From positions 45,864-109,863 of the forward strand of contig CALVHA010000005.1 in assembly GCA_944327255.1 (NCBI GenBank): a stretch of DNA of 64,000 nt, given 5' to 3'. Position numbers and translations under genes: made by a program. The notes under the pieces were generated by a model. It ran no database searches. It was not told where the DNA came from and saw only the letters and a list, made by a program, of their open reading frames with translations. Source of the stretch: Candidatus Gastranaerophilales bacterium (GTDB taxonomy: Bacteria; Cyanobacteriota; Vampirovibrionia; Gastranaerophilales; Gastranaerophilaceae). Positions 54,325 through 63,572 of this stretch are shown piece by piece; position 1 is the first letter of the stretch; each line of letters starts with the position of its first letter.

Positions 54325-54990
54325 TTAAAAAACTTCAATTCTGTTTCTACCGTTTTGTTTTGCCCTATATAAAGCTTTGTCAGCATTATCTATAACATCG
54401 GATGCAAATTCGAGATTTCCGTTAATGCTTATCCCGCAACTAACAGTTAACTTTAATAATTGGGAATTAAACATAAAATTATTATCCTCAATTCTCTTGC
54501 GTAAACGTTCCATAGAAATTTCAGCCCCGGCTAGATCTGTCTCAGTTAAAATTACAACAAATTCCTCCCCTCCATATCTAAAGACCATATCCGTTTTTCT
54601 AAAATTTTCTATAAGTAAATAGGCAACCTCTCGCAATACAAAATCACCGCATAAATGACCGTATGTATCATTTACTTTTTTGAAAAAATCTATATCAATT
54701 ATAGCAACACTAAAAGTACCACCATATCGTTTTGAACGCAAAAATTCTCTTTCAAGACAATTATCAAAATGCCTGCGATTATAAAGCCCCGTCAATGGAT
54801 CAGTAAGAGACATATATTTCGTGTGAGAATACATAAAATTAATTTTTTTTATAACATCAAGTTTATTGTCCTCTGGAACTGGGAAATTAGCAATAATTTC
54901 TTCAATATTTTTCTGGATTTCATCCAACATCTCAGAGGGAATATCAAATGAATTTATACCATCACATGTATTTTGAAAATCATCTCCCAT
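54325..54990 (-). CDS. Diguanylate cyclase (GGDEF)
   Basis: 221 residues from ATG 54990 (GAGGAAATTT upstream; a GTG at 55002 is less well placed). A short helical N-terminal region, then a complete GGDEF domain: DPLTGLYNRRHFD, DIDFFKKVNDTYGH, active site GGEEF (140-144) and inhibitory site RKTD (131-134) at the right spacing. It should make c-di-GMP with product inhibition. No membrane segment or known sensor domain. Confidence 0.94.
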   Translation of the reverse strand: MGDDFQNTCDGINSFDIPSEMLDEIQKNIEEIIANFPVPEDNKLDVIKKINFMYSHTKYMSLTDPLTGLYNRRHFDNCLEREFLRSKRYGGTFSVAIIDIDFFKKVNDTYGHLCGDFVLREVAYLLIENFRKTDMVFRYGGEEFVVILTETDLAGAEISMERLRKRIEDNNFMFNSQLLKLTVSCGISINGNLEFASDVIDNADKALYRAKQNGRNRIEVF

Positions 54991-55081
54991 AAATTTCCTC
55001 ACCGTACAATTTCAAATCTCAACTCTTAATATTTTAGCATAAAAATTGCAAGCAATCATTTTTTTTGATAAATATTAAAAT

Positions 55082-55675
55082 ATGAAACCTACTGCAGATG
55101 AGTTATTAAAAAAATATTTAAAAGACGAAGCTCCGCATGCTTATGAGGTCCAAAGATTGTGCGAACTTCTCTTTTTAACATTAAACGAAAATGTAAAAGA
55201 AATGTCTCCTAGAGAATTGGAAATTTTAAAAGCAGCTGCTTTACTCCATGACATAGGGTACGCTATTGAAGAAAAATCTCATAATAAACATTCTCAAGAA
55301 ATTATTTTAAAAGAAGGGTTGTCAGAATTTTCAGAAGAAGAAATAAAAATGACTGCATGTATTGCGAGGTACCATAGAGGAGGTTTACCTGACAAAAACA
55401 ATCATGAATTATATGGTAATTTTGCAAAACCGCAGAGAAAAATTATTAAAAGGCTTGCCGGAATTCTCCGATTTGCCGACGGTCTGGATTTAGAGCATAG
55501 AAAAGTGATCCAAGCCATAAAGGCCGAATACGATTCCGTAAATAATATTTTAAAACTTATCTTAATTCCTTATAAAGATGAAAAAGGCTTAAATATATCT
55601 AAGTCATTACGCAAGCGTGATTTGCTCGAACTTGGATTCAAGTGCCAGTCAGTTGTATTTATTAAAACGAAATAA
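55082..55675 (+). CDS. HD-domain phosphohydrolase (Ppx/GppA C-terminal-like)
   Basis: 197 residues. HD motif H56-D57 in AAALLHDIGYAIEEKSHNKHS, then IARYHRGGLP and ILRFADGLDLEHR, as in the HD domain found at the C-terminus of exopolyphosphatase/guanosine pentaphosphatase. Likely acts on a nucleotide or polyphosphate. No ribosome site; TTGCAA-17-TAAATA puts the transcript start at or just before the ATG. Confidence 0.85.
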   Translation: MKPTADELLKKYLKDEAPHAYEVQRLCELLFLTLNENVKEMSPRELEILKAAALLHDIGYAIEEKSHNKHSQEIILKEGLSEFSEEEIKMTACIARYHRGGLPDKNNHELYGNFAKPQRKIIKRLAGILRFADGLDLEHRKVIQAIKAEYDSVNNILKLILIPYKDEKGLNISKSLRKRDLLELGFKCQSVVFIKTK

Positions 55676-55680
55676 TCAAC

Positions 55681-55890
55681 TTACTTTTCTTTTATAACAA
55701 GTTCAAAACCAAGATAATCAAGAAGATCTTGCACTGTTTTGAATCTAATCCTTTGATTTATCAATTGAGAAGATAAAGTACTAGCATTAGGAATATCCAG
55801 TCCGCTAAAACGAGTCTTTTCAATTACCTTTCTCATTGATGTGCCCCTTTTTGCAAGGGCAATTTTTAATTCTGTTCTGATGTCTAACAT
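55681..55890 (-). CDS. Small HTH (XRE-like) DNA-binding protein
   Basis: 69 residues in four or five helices; LAKRGTSMRKVIEKTRFSGL and ASTLSSQLINQRIRF look like helices of a Cro/XRE fold, ending FKTVQDLLDYLGFELVI, the typical last helix. AGGAGG lies 13 nt before the ATG, slightly far. A 10-bp hairpin lies in its leader. Could be an orphan regulator or antitoxin remnant; no toxin partner seen. Confidence 0.7.
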   Translation of the reverse strand: MLDIRTELKIALAKRGTSMRKVIEKTRFSGLDIPNASTLSSQLINQRIRFKTVQDLLDYLGFELVIKEK

Positions 55891-55926
55891 AATTTAATCG
55901 TATCCTCCTCTCGTTTAAAAGACAAA

Positions 55927-55952
55927 GTTATTGCGGATTGCACCGCAATAAC
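55927..55952 (-). promoter_or_regulatory. 10-bp hairpin upstream of the HTH gene
   Basis: GTTATTGCGG/CCGCAATAAC with a 6-nt loop. As DNA it is an inverted repeat that could bind the HTH product; as RNA a leader hairpin. Confidence 0.5.
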
Positions 55953-56113
55953 GAATAACGTGTGATAGTACGACACAAATATTAAGTTTCTCGATTTCAT
56001 TTTAGAAATAAAGAATTAATGTTAAAATATGTAAATTTTTTAGAATTTTTGTAACATTTTCTATAAAAAAAATACTTTATATATATAAGGGAAAAACATA
56101 AAGGAAAACTATC

Positions 56114-56389
56114 ATGAGTTTCGATTTTAATGTTTTAAGCACCAAACCGGTTATAAGGGAAGCCGCAAGTATGAATAATGATGGCGGAGGCGGAAATCTT
56201 GGCTATATGCAACGAGACAGAGACGGTACTAAAGATAAAAAACGCAATCTCGATGAAAGTATATTTAGCAAAAAAGATGAAGACCTGTTTATCAGTGAAA
56301 AAGATGCCGAAATAATGGAAGAAACCAATTTTTACATTAATTTAATTAAAAAAACGGTTAGTGCAATTAAAAAAATTTTTATAAAATAA
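56114..56389 (+). CDS. Uncharacterised protein (91 aa)
   Basis: Begins MSFDFNVLSTKPVIREAASM, has a Gly-rich stretch (NNDGGGGNLGYM), a charged middle and a Lys-rich amphipathic end (LIKKTVSAIKKIFIK). No family. AAGGAAAACTATC precedes the ATG. Ends 1 bp before the convergent pheA stop. Confidence 0.65.
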   Translation: MSFDFNVLSTKPVIREAASMNNDGGGGNLGYMQRDRDGTKDKKRNLDESIFSKKDEDLFISEKDAEIMEETNFYINLIKKTVSAIKKIFIK

Positions 56390-56390
56390 T

Positions 56391-57239
56391 TTATTGTTCA
56401 TAAGACCCCATAAGCTTCATATAAGTAGCTTTTTCTTTAACTTGTTCAACAGTATCTGCAATAATTCTATCTTTAAAATGACCGTCAAAGCTGACAATAA
56501 AAATATAATCCCCAAATTCGTGTTTTGATGGTCTAGATGATATATAAGAAAGATTGATATTATTTTTATAAAAAATATTTAAAATTTCCATTAATGCACC
56601 AGGTTTATTTGCGGCCGTAAACATAAGAGTTGTTTTATCATTTTCGGACGGTTTAGTTTCATATTCCCCGATCAGAACAAATTTGGTTTGGTTAGATTTA
56701 TCATCATTAATATTTTCTTTTAAAATATTTAAATTATAAACTTCAGCAGTTTTTGCACTTCCTATAGCAGAATATGTAAGATTGTAATTTGCAAGACTTT
56801 TCGCAGCTTCAGCCGTACTCGGAGCTTCTATGATATTTATATTTCTCGGGAGTTCATTGTGAATAAATTCCTGACATTGTCCAAGAGCCTGTGGATGAGA
56901 TATTACTCCAGTTATTGAATAAAATTCCGTAGTCCTTGAGAGCAGACAATGCCGAATAGGCATAACAAGAGCCGATAGAATTTTTATATTCGGATTTGTA
57001 CACGCTATCAAATTATCCAAAGTCTCCCGAACAGTACCTTCAATGGAATTTTCAACAGGCAGAACACCGAGAGTATCAGGCGTATTTTGGACAAATTCTA
57101 TAACTTGCTTAATAGTATTCATAGGCTCCGGATAAGCTTTTATATTATATTTTTGACAAAACAAATCATGTGCCATTTCCGAAAATGAGGCACTGGGACC
57201 AAGATATGCAATTCGCGAAACATTATCAAAATTCATCAT
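56391..57239 (-). CDS. pheA: Prephenate dehydratase
   Basis: Makes phenylpyruvate for phenylalanine. 282 residues, monofunctional (no chorismate mutase): YLGPSASFSEMAHDLF, GVLPVENSIEGTVRETLD, and SNQTKFVLIG (the catalytic TKF). The C-terminal ACT domain has NKPGALMEILN and ISSRPSKHEFGDYIF (Phe-binding ESRP region, here SSRP). Confidence 0.95.
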   Translation of the reverse strand: MMNFDNVSRIAYLGPSASFSEMAHDLFCQKYNIKAYPEPMNTIKQVIEFVQNTPDTLGVLPVENSIEGTVRETLDNLIACTNPNIKILSALVMPIRHCLLSRTTEFYSITGVISHPQALGQCQEFIHNELPRNINIIEAPSTAEAAKSLANYNLTYSAIGSAKTAEVYNLNILKENINDDKSNQTKFVLIGEYETKPSENDKTTLMFTAANKPGALMEILNIFYKNNINLSYISSRPSKHEFGDYIFIVSFDGHFKDRIIADTVEQVKEKATYMKLMGSYEQ

Positions 57240-57297
57240 TTACTTAACTCCGTATTTCAGTTAAAATTATACACAAAAATATATTAAGAGGGCAAAT

Positions 57298-58674
57298 ATG
57301 ACAGAGATAAAATTCGGAACAGACGGCTGGAGAGCGATTATAGGAAAAGACTTCACGGAAGAAAATGTTGGCATTGTTACAAATGCTATAGGGAAATATA
57401 TTTTTGAGAAATTCGGAATAAACAAAAGAATTATTATAGGTTATGATCCGAGAAATATGGCAGATAAATTTTCTGCACAATGCGCTGGAATATTAAAAAA
57501 CAAAGGATTTAATGTTTTATACAGTGATAAAATAATTCCAACTCCTGTTCTGGCATATAATGCAAAACTACTGAATGCTTGTGCCATAATGTTCACCGCA
57601 TCTCATAATCCTCCGGAGTATTTGGGAATGAAATTTATTCCTGACTATGCAGGACCTGCCACAAACGACATTACTGATGAATTAACAAAAAATCTAGGGA
57701 AAGAAATTGATACGCAACGGGAAGGAAGTTTGAAATTTTATGATTTTCAACCTGATTACAATACTCATCTCGAAACCCTCATTGATTTTGATAAGATTAA
57801 AAATATAAATACAAATATAATATACGACGGATTTTATTCAGCAAGCATCGGTTATTTTGACAAGTTATTAGAGAAGCATAATATTAAATTTGAATCAATG
57901 AATATGTTTCATGACAAGAATTTCGGCGGAGGAATGCCTGATCCAAAACCGAAATATCTATCAGATTTAATAGAAAAAGTAAAAAATACCGCAAATTCTA
58001 TTGGAGTAGCAAATGACGGAGACGCGGACAGATTTGGAGTAATTAATGAAAACGGTGAATACGTTTCTCCAAATGAAATTATTGCAATTCTGCTAATACA
58101 TCTAACAAAAAACAAAGGTTACAAAGGTTCTCTTGTCAAAACAGTTGGAGCAAGCTTCTTACTGGATAAAACCGCTGAAAAACTAGGTATTGAAGTAATC
58201 GAAACAGCTGTAGGATTTAAACACGTCGGTGAGGCAATGAGAAAATACCATCCCATAATCGGCGGAGAAGAAAGCGGAGGATTAAGTATTCAAGGGCATA
58301 TTCCAGAAAAAGACGGGCTTCTGGCAAATTTTCTGATTTTAGAAGCAATGACTTACGAAAACAAATCCCTCATAGAACTTCAAAATGATTTATATAATTT
58401 CGTCGGTTGTAAATTTTATAATGACAGAATTGATAAAAAATTGAATAATACTAAGGAAATCAAGCCTATATTAGAAAAATTTAAAAGTTTAAATACAATT
58501 GGTAAATATAAAATAATTAAAACAGATACAAAAGACGGAATAAAAATATATTTAGAAGATAATGCAAGTTGGATTTTAGTCCGCCCTAGCGGAACAGAAC
58601 CGCTTTTAAGGATCTATTTTGAAAGTGACAGCTTAGAAAAAATCAACGAACTTAAAGAAAATATAAAAGCATAA
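57298..58674 (+). CDS. Phosphoglucomutase/phosphomannomutase family enzyme
   Basis: 458 residues. Phosphoserine loop TASHNPPEYLGMKF (S102), Mg loop NDGDADRFGV, sugar loop GGEESGGLSI, phosphate-binding RPSGTEPLLRIYF. The alpha-D-phosphohexomutase fold is complete. Substrate (Glc, Man or GlcN phosphate) is not clear; the GEESGG sugar loop fits Glc/Man. First gene of a five-gene operon with nagZ, dut and a TM2 gene. Confidence 0.92.
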   Translation: MTEIKFGTDGWRAIIGKDFTEENVGIVTNAIGKYIFEKFGINKRIIIGYDPRNMADKFSAQCAGILKNKGFNVLYSDKIIPTPVLAYNAKLLNACAIMFTASHNPPEYLGMKFIPDYAGPATNDITDELTKNLGKEIDTQREGSLKFYDFQPDYNTHLETLIDFDKIKNINTNIIYDGFYSASIGYFDKLLEKHNIKFESMNMFHDKNFGGGMPDPKPKYLSDLIEKVKNTANSIGVANDGDADRFGVINENGEYVSPNEIIAILLIHLTKNKGYKGSLVKTVGASFLLDKTAEKLGIEVIETAVGFKHVGEAMRKYHPIIGGEESGGLSIQGHIPEKDGLLANFLILEAMTYENKSLIELQNDLYNFVGCKFYNDRIDKKLNNTKEIKPILEKFKSLNTIGKYKIIKTDTKDGIKIYLEDNASWILVRPSGTEPLLRIYFESDSLEKINELKENIKA

Positions 58675-58684
58675 AGGAGAGATT

Positions 58685-59269
58685 ATGAATTTTGAGAACG
58701 GTGTTCCATTTGATCCTGGATTTGTACAGCATATTTCAGCAATTATACCTAACATTGAATATGCATACGGGAACTTAAACAGATATAAGAATTTCGGTCA
58801 GAAAAAAGCCCAATTTAAAATGTTATACCCGAAACTTATAGGACTGATTGATAATTATATAGGATTTTATACAGGTTGTATATTATGGGCGGAAGCTATA
58901 AAAACCTTAAACAACAAACCTATTACCGGAAACTTCTGTTGTGGAGGCGAATATAACGAAGACGAAACTCTTCAGGAAGTAAATTTCTTAATCGAATATT
59001 TGAACTATCTTCCTAAAGATGTAAAATATTATCTCGGTCAAAATTATACACTCGACAGCACCGATTTAAAAATTCTTGAAGCATATAAGGAATTTCTAAA
59101 AGTTAATAAAGGTTTTACCAAAGTAGAAAAGACAGATGATATTGTAATTCCTGAGTGCATAAAATCATCAGATGACGTCAAAAAAATATTTGATAAAGTA
59201 GAAGAAGTAATTGAAAGCGGAAAACTTTCTGAATTAAAAGAGCTGATTGTTCCCATGTTGAAGGATTAA
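58685..59269 (+). CDS. Uncharacterised protein (194 aa)
   Basis: Helical, soluble, with a FCCGGEYNEDETLQE segment in the middle and IDNYIGFYTGCILWAEA before it. No family recognised. Excellent ribosome site (AAAGGAGAGATT) 10 bp after the phosphomutase stop, and 2 bp before nagZ, so translated as part of that operon. Confidence 0.75.
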   Translation: MNFENGVPFDPGFVQHISAIIPNIEYAYGNLNRYKNFGQKKAQFKMLYPKLIGLIDNYIGFYTGCILWAEAIKTLNNKPITGNFCCGGEYNEDETLQEVNFLIEYLNYLPKDVKYYLGQNYTLDSTDLKILEAYKEFLKVNKGFTKVEKTDDIVIPECIKSSDDVKKIFDKVEEVIESGKLSELKELIVPMLKD

Positions 59270-59271
59270 TA

Positions 59272-60243
59272 ATGGATTTAAGAACAAAATTATATCAAAT
59301 ATTTATACTTGGACTAGACGGAGGCGGATATCGGCAGGCTTTGAAAGAAGGACTCGGAGGTATAATATTTTTTACAAAAGATATTCAAACCCCTGAACAA
59401 TTCAGACATTTGACAACCGAAATCAAACAACAGGCAAAAATCCCGCCATTTTTATCCATAGATCAGGAGGGCGGTCGTGTAGAGAGAACCGAAAACATTC
59501 ACAACGGTAAAAAATACCTGTCTGCAAAATATGCGTTTAAAAAAGGGGAGGAGTTTTTAGAAAACCAAACAGATGAAATCTCTAAAGAACTTCACTCCTA
59601 TGGAATAAATGTAAACTTTGCACCCTGTATTGATGTTAATACAAATCCCGATAATCCAATCATTGGAGAAAGAGCGTTTTCAAGTAATACGAACGAGGTT
59701 ATTGAAGGCGAAAAAATAGTATCAAAAGTATACCGTAAAAATGCAATCATTCCATGTGTAAAACATTTCCCGGGACACGGAGATGCAAATACAGACAGTC
59801 ACTTAACATTACCTGAAATTAATTTGGATTTTCAAACATTAGAAAAATATCATATTAAACCATTTAAAGCCGCTATTGAAAATGGGATTGAAATGATAAT
59901 GATTGCTCACTTGCATGTCCCTTATTTTGAAGAGAAAATAATTCCTACATCTTTGAGTAAAAACGCAGTTAACTATCTCCGTAATGAATTGAATTACAAA
60001 GGAATTATTATATCAGACGATATGATTATGAAAGGAGTCGCGGACTTTGGAGCTGTCGAAGCATGTGAAATGGGAATTCGAGCAGGAGTAAATATGTTTA
60101 TTTACCGGAATTCAACATCCGATATAATTAACATTATTGACACAATTGCAAGAAAAGCCGAAAATGATATTGAGCTTAAAAATAAAATTGAAGATTCCTA
60201 TAATCTGATAATAAAATTGAAACAGGAGAACAAAATACTATGA
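59272..60243 (+). CDS. nagZ: Beta-N-acetylhexosaminidase (GH3)
   Basis: Releases GlcNAc from muropeptides during peptidoglycan recycling. 323 residues, single-domain NagZ type: [43 protein letters not shown] (catalytic His loop, Asp nucleophile region), [11 protein letters not shown]. No signal peptide, so cytoplasmic. Confidence 0.94.
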   Translation: MDLRTKLYQIFILGLDGGGYRQALKEGLGGIIFFTKDIQTPEQFRHLTTEIKQQAKIPPFLSIDQEGGRVERTENIHNGKKYLSAKYAFKKGEEFLENQTDEISKELHSYGINVNFAPCIDVNTNPDNPIIGERAFSSNTNEVIEGEKIVSKVYRKNAIIPCVKHFPGHGDANTDSHLTLPEINLDFQTLEKYHIKPFKAAIENGIEMIMIAHLHVPYFEEKIIPTSLSKNAVNYLRNELNYKGIIISDDMIMKGVADFGAVEACEMGIRAGVNMFIYRNSTSDIINIIDTIARKAENDIELKNKIEDSYNLIIKLKQENKIL

Positions 60244-60692
60244 TTACAGCACAGAAAACTGTTTTAAAAATCGAAAGATTAGCCCATAATAAATTTATAC
60301 CGGAGTACAAAACAGAAGGAGCTGCGGGAATGGATTTATGCGCAGCAATAGAGAAGCCGATAACGTTAGAACCTTTAGAACGAGCATTAATTCCTACAGG
60401 ATTAAAAATAGAACTGGAACATGGCTATGAAGCTCAAGTAAGACCTCGTTCAGGCTTGTCAATAAAACATGGAATAACTTTGATTAACTGTGTAGGAACT
60501 ATTGATGAAGATTACAGAGGAGAAGTATGTATCCCTGTTGTTAATTTATCAAATGAAACTTACACAATTCAACCTGATGAGAGGATTGCTCAAATGATAA
60601 TCGCACGGGTTGAACAGGCTAAAATTGAAGTTGTCATGCAATTAAGCGAAACAGAACGAGGAGAAGGCGGTTTTGGTTCTACCGGGAAATAG
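60240..60692 (+). CDS. dut: Deoxyuridine 5'-triphosphate nucleotidohydrolase
   Basis: Removes dUTP. 150 residues with the five trimeric dUTPase motifs: [41 protein letters not shown] and [14 protein letters not shown] overlap with nagZ. Confidence 0.97.
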   Translation: MITAQKTVLKIERLAHNKFIPEYKTEGAAGMDLCAAIEKPITLEPLERALIPTGLKIELEHGYEAQVRPRSGLSIKHGITLINCVGTIDEDYRGEVCIPVVNLSNETYTIQPDERIAQMIIARVEQAKIEVVMQLSETERGEGGFGSTGK

Positions 60693-60702
60693 GGAGTAAA
60701 TT

Positions 60703-61038
60703 ATGCAAGGTATAGAAATAAAAAAACATCCGACTGAACACTATGCACAAGATTTTGTAAAAACAATATTGCTCTGTATGTTTTTTGGGATGTTTGGTAT
60801 TCACAGATTTTATACAGGATATACCGCAATAGGTTTTATACAAATGTTTTCGCTTGGAGGCGGGTTTATATGGTGGATAATAGATTTGTTTGCGATTTGC
60901 TTTAATAAATATAAAGATGCTTATGGAAACAAATTAGATGAATATAACTTGCCTGTTGCAATTTTTGTTCTGACTGCATTGGCAATAATTTTTATGTCTA
61001 TAGGAATAATGTCTGCTCCTTATTTATTGGATGTGTAA
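60703..61038 (+). CDS. TM2-domain membrane protein
   Basis: 111 residues. TM2 domain: ILLCMFFGMFGIHRFYTGYT, then GGGFIWWIIDLFAI, plus a third hydrophobic segment at the end. Function of bacterial TM2 proteins is unknown. Last gene of the phosphohexomutase operon. Confidence 0.88.
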   Translation: MQGIEIKKHPTEHYAQDFVKTILLCMFFGMFGIHRFYTGYTAIGFIQMFSLGGGFIWWIIDLFAICFNKYKDAYGNKLDEYNLPVAIFVLTALAIIFMSIGIMSAPYLLDV

Positions 61039-61047
61039 TAAAAATAT

Positions 61048-61075
61048 TTCACATTTTCTTAATTTGTGTTACTAT
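61048..61075 (+). promoter_or_regulatory. Promoter giving a leaderless hom transcript
   Basis: TTCACA (61048-61053), 16 bp, extended TGT-TACTAT (61070-61075), then six bases to the ATG. Predicted +1 is the A of the start codon; no ribosome site present. Confidence 0.5.
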
Positions 61076-61081
61076 TAATTT

Positions 61082-62362
61082 ATGGAAAATGAGAAGAAAA
61101 TTATTAAAATTGGATTAATCGGACTTGGAACAGTAGGTTCCGGTGTTTATAAAACATTACTTGATTCCGATTTTGTTAAAATTACAAAAATTGCAGTTAA
61201 AAATATCAACAAACCAAGAAATATAGACGGTTTAGACAAATCAATTCTAACCGACAATCCTTATGATGTTGTAAATTCTGATGTCGATATTGTTGTTGAA
61301 TTGATAGGCGGTATAGAACCTGCTTATGATTTAATTAAAACCGCAATTTCAAACGGCAAACATATTGTGACAGCAAACAAAGAACTTCTGGCAAAATGCG
61401 GGGAAGAATTATTTAATTTTGCAGAAGAACATAATAAAGTCATCTTATATGAAGCAGCTATTGCAGGCGGAATACCTATTATTATGCCGATTAAAACAAT
61501 TCTTGCCGGGAATAAAATTAATCGCATAGAGGCTATTTTAAACGGTACAACGAACTATATTTTAACTAAAATGGATGTTGACGGTGCTTCCTATAATGAT
61601 GTATTGAAAGAAGCTCAGGAGCTCGGATACGCAGAAGCCGATCCTACAGGTGATGTTGAAGGTTTTGATGCTGCATATAAAATTACGACGCTTTCAACTC
61701 TTGCTTTCAGACAAAGAATTAAAATAGAAAATGTTTATAGAGAAGGCATTACAAAAGTTCGTGCGGAAGATATGAAGGCCGCAAATGACCTGGGTTATAA
61801 AATAAAACTTATAGCCTCTGCATCCTTGACAAATGATGGGAAAGCAGATGTAAGAGTACACCCGATGCTTGTATCGAAGAAATCAACTCTTGCACATATA
61901 GACTATGTAACAAATGCAGTAAGCCTTGAAGGTCATCCTGTAGGCTCTATAACACTTTCAGGTCCGGGAGCTGGAGAATTTCCTACCGCAAGTTCTGTTG
62001 TTGGTGATATTCTGGCAATAGCAACAGAATTGGGAACAACAGATTATCTGCTGCCGATGATGAGATGTAATCACCATAAAACAGCTGAAATGATTAATAT
62101 TTTGGATACCGAAAATAAATATTATCTTTCTATCAATGCTAAAAACAAACTTGGTGTTATAGGAAATATCGGCAAAATTTGTGAAGGTAATAATATAAGT
62201 GTATCAAGTATTATGCAACGCGGAGTTAGAGAAAATAATACTGCAGATATAACTGTTATAACAGAACTTTGCAAAGAAAGAGATATGAAAAAAGCAATTG
62301 CTCAATTCAATGAAAGCGAATACATTAATAATGTAAACAGTTTAATAAGAGTTCAAATATAA
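61082..62362 (+). CDS. hom: Homoserine dehydrogenase
   Basis: NAD(P)H reduction of aspartate semialdehyde to homoserine. 426 residues: [44 protein letters not shown] and [18 protein letters not shown] (catalytic), and a C-terminal ACT domain (about 345-426). Followed by thrC, forming a threonine operon. Confidence 0.96.
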   Translation: MENEKKIIKIGLIGLGTVGSGVYKTLLDSDFVKITKIAVKNINKPRNIDGLDKSILTDNPYDVVNSDVDIVVELIGGIEPAYDLIKTAISNGKHIVTANKELLAKCGEELFNFAEEHNKVILYEAAIAGGIPIIMPIKTILAGNKINRIEAILNGTTNYILTKMDVDGASYNDVLKEAQELGYAEADPTGDVEGFDAAYKITTLSTLAFRQRIKIENVYREGITKVRAEDMKAANDLGYKIKLIASASLTNDGKADVRVHPMLVSKKSTLAHIDYVTNAVSLEGHPVGSITLSGPGAGEFPTASSVVGDILAIATELGTTDYLLPMMRCNHHKTAEMINILDTENKYYLSINAKNKLGVIGNIGKICEGNNISVSSIMQRGVRENNTADITVITELCKERDMKKAIAQFNESEYINNVNSLIRVQI

Positions 62363-62373
62363 AAGAGGGAAAA

Positions 62374-63426
62374 ATGTATTATAAAGGCTTAATCAACAGA
62401 TACAGAGAATATCTGCCTGTAACGGATGCAACACCGATAGTAACTTTGAATGAAGGTAACACTCCACTTATTAAGGCAGACAACTTAGCAAAAAAAATAG
62501 GAATTTCAGCTGAAATTTATTTGAAATTTGAGGGCTGTAATCCTACAGGAAGCTTTAAAGACCGCGGAATGACAATGGCTGTCACAAAAGCTAAAGAAGC
62601 CGGTTCCGGAGCAATTATTTGTGCCTCGACAGGCAACACATCTGCTTCTGCCGCAGCTTACGGGGCTAAAGCAGGAATGAAGACGTATGTACTTATTCCG
62701 GATGGATATATTGCACTCGGCAAGTTATCACAAGCAATGATGTATGGAGCTGAAATTATAGCAATACAAGGGAATTTTGATGAAGCATTAGAGTTTGTTC
62801 GTAAAATATCCGAAAATTATCCTATAACACTTGTAAACTCTGTAAATCCTTATAGAATTGAAGGGCAAAAAACCGGTGCATTTGAAATTTGTGATGCTCT
62901 CGGACAAGCTCCTGATTATCATTTTATACCTGTAGGAAATGCAGGAAATATTACTGCTTACTGGAAAGGCTATAAAGAGTGGTACCAAAAAGGTAAGATA
63001 TCTGCATTACCTAAGATGATGGGATTTGAAGCCGAAGGAGCTGCTGCAATTGTTAAAGGAGAAAGAATTCTTCATCCTGAAACAGTTGCTACCGCAATCA
63101 GAATAGGGAATCCTGCAAGCTGGAAACAGGCAGAAGCTGCTAGAGACGAAAGTAATGGAATGATTAATTTTGTAACAGATGAAGAGATTTTAAATGCTTA
63201 TAAACTTATAGCTTCATCTGAAGGGATTCTCGCAGAACCGGCAAGTGCCGCATCTGTTGCAGGATTAATTAAAGTAAAAGACAAGGTTAAAGCAGACTCA
63301 AAAATAGTTTGTATCCTCACAGGGAACGGGCTGAAAGATCCTGATAATGCAATTAAGTATTCAGGCTGTCAAGTTAAGAAAACACCTGCTGATATGACTG
63401 AAATTTTACGAGTAATGAATGTATAA
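62374..63426 (+). CDS. thrC: Threonine synthase
   Basis: PLP enzyme converting phosphohomoserine to threonine. 350 residues, short form: PLP-Lys in [15 protein letters not shown], phosphate-binding [13 protein letters not shown], and the C-terminal [10 protein letters not shown]. Ribosome site AAAGAGGGAAAA, 11 bp after hom. Homoserine kinase (thrB) is not in the window. Confidence 0.96.
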   Translation: MYYKGLINRYREYLPVTDATPIVTLNEGNTPLIKADNLAKKIGISAEIYLKFEGCNPTGSFKDRGMTMAVTKAKEAGSGAIICASTGNTSASAAAYGAKAGMKTYVLIPDGYIALGKLSQAMMYGAEIIAIQGNFDEALEFVRKISENYPITLVNSVNPYRIEGQKTGAFEICDALGQAPDYHFIPVGNAGNITAYWKGYKEWYQKGKISALPKMMGFEAEGAAAIVKGERILHPETVATAIRIGNPASWKQAEAARDESNGMINFVTDEEILNAYKLIASSEGILAEPASAASVAGLIKVKDKVKADSKIVCILTGNGLKDPDNAIKYSGCQVKKTPADMTEILRVMNV

Positions 63427-63450
63427 TATTGGTGATGATTATTTATGAGT

Positions 63451-63480
63451 AAACCCGGTGAATATTTACCGGGTTTTTAT
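63451..63480 (+). terminator. hom-thrC terminator
   Basis: AAACCCGGT/ACCGGGTTT followed by TTTATTT. Confidence 0.88.
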
Positions 63481-63531
63481 TTACAGAAGCTTGAATTTGA
63501 GGCTCTCTTCTGGATGGTTATGACACTTGCA

Positions 63532-63565
63532 AAATACCGGTAGTGAGAATACTGCCGGTATTTTT
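63532..63565. terminator. Terminator of the YD-repeat gene
   Basis: AAAATACCGG-AGT / ACT-CCGGTATTTT stem between convergent genes; T-runs on both sides. Confidence 0.85.
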
Positions 63566-63572
63566 ATACTAT

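Noticed and set aside
57244..57480. Minus-strand 78-codon frame over the 5' end of the phosphohexomutase gene
   Set aside because: Shadow of a conserved gene with Cys/Ile-rich composition typical of antisense frames and no ribosome site.
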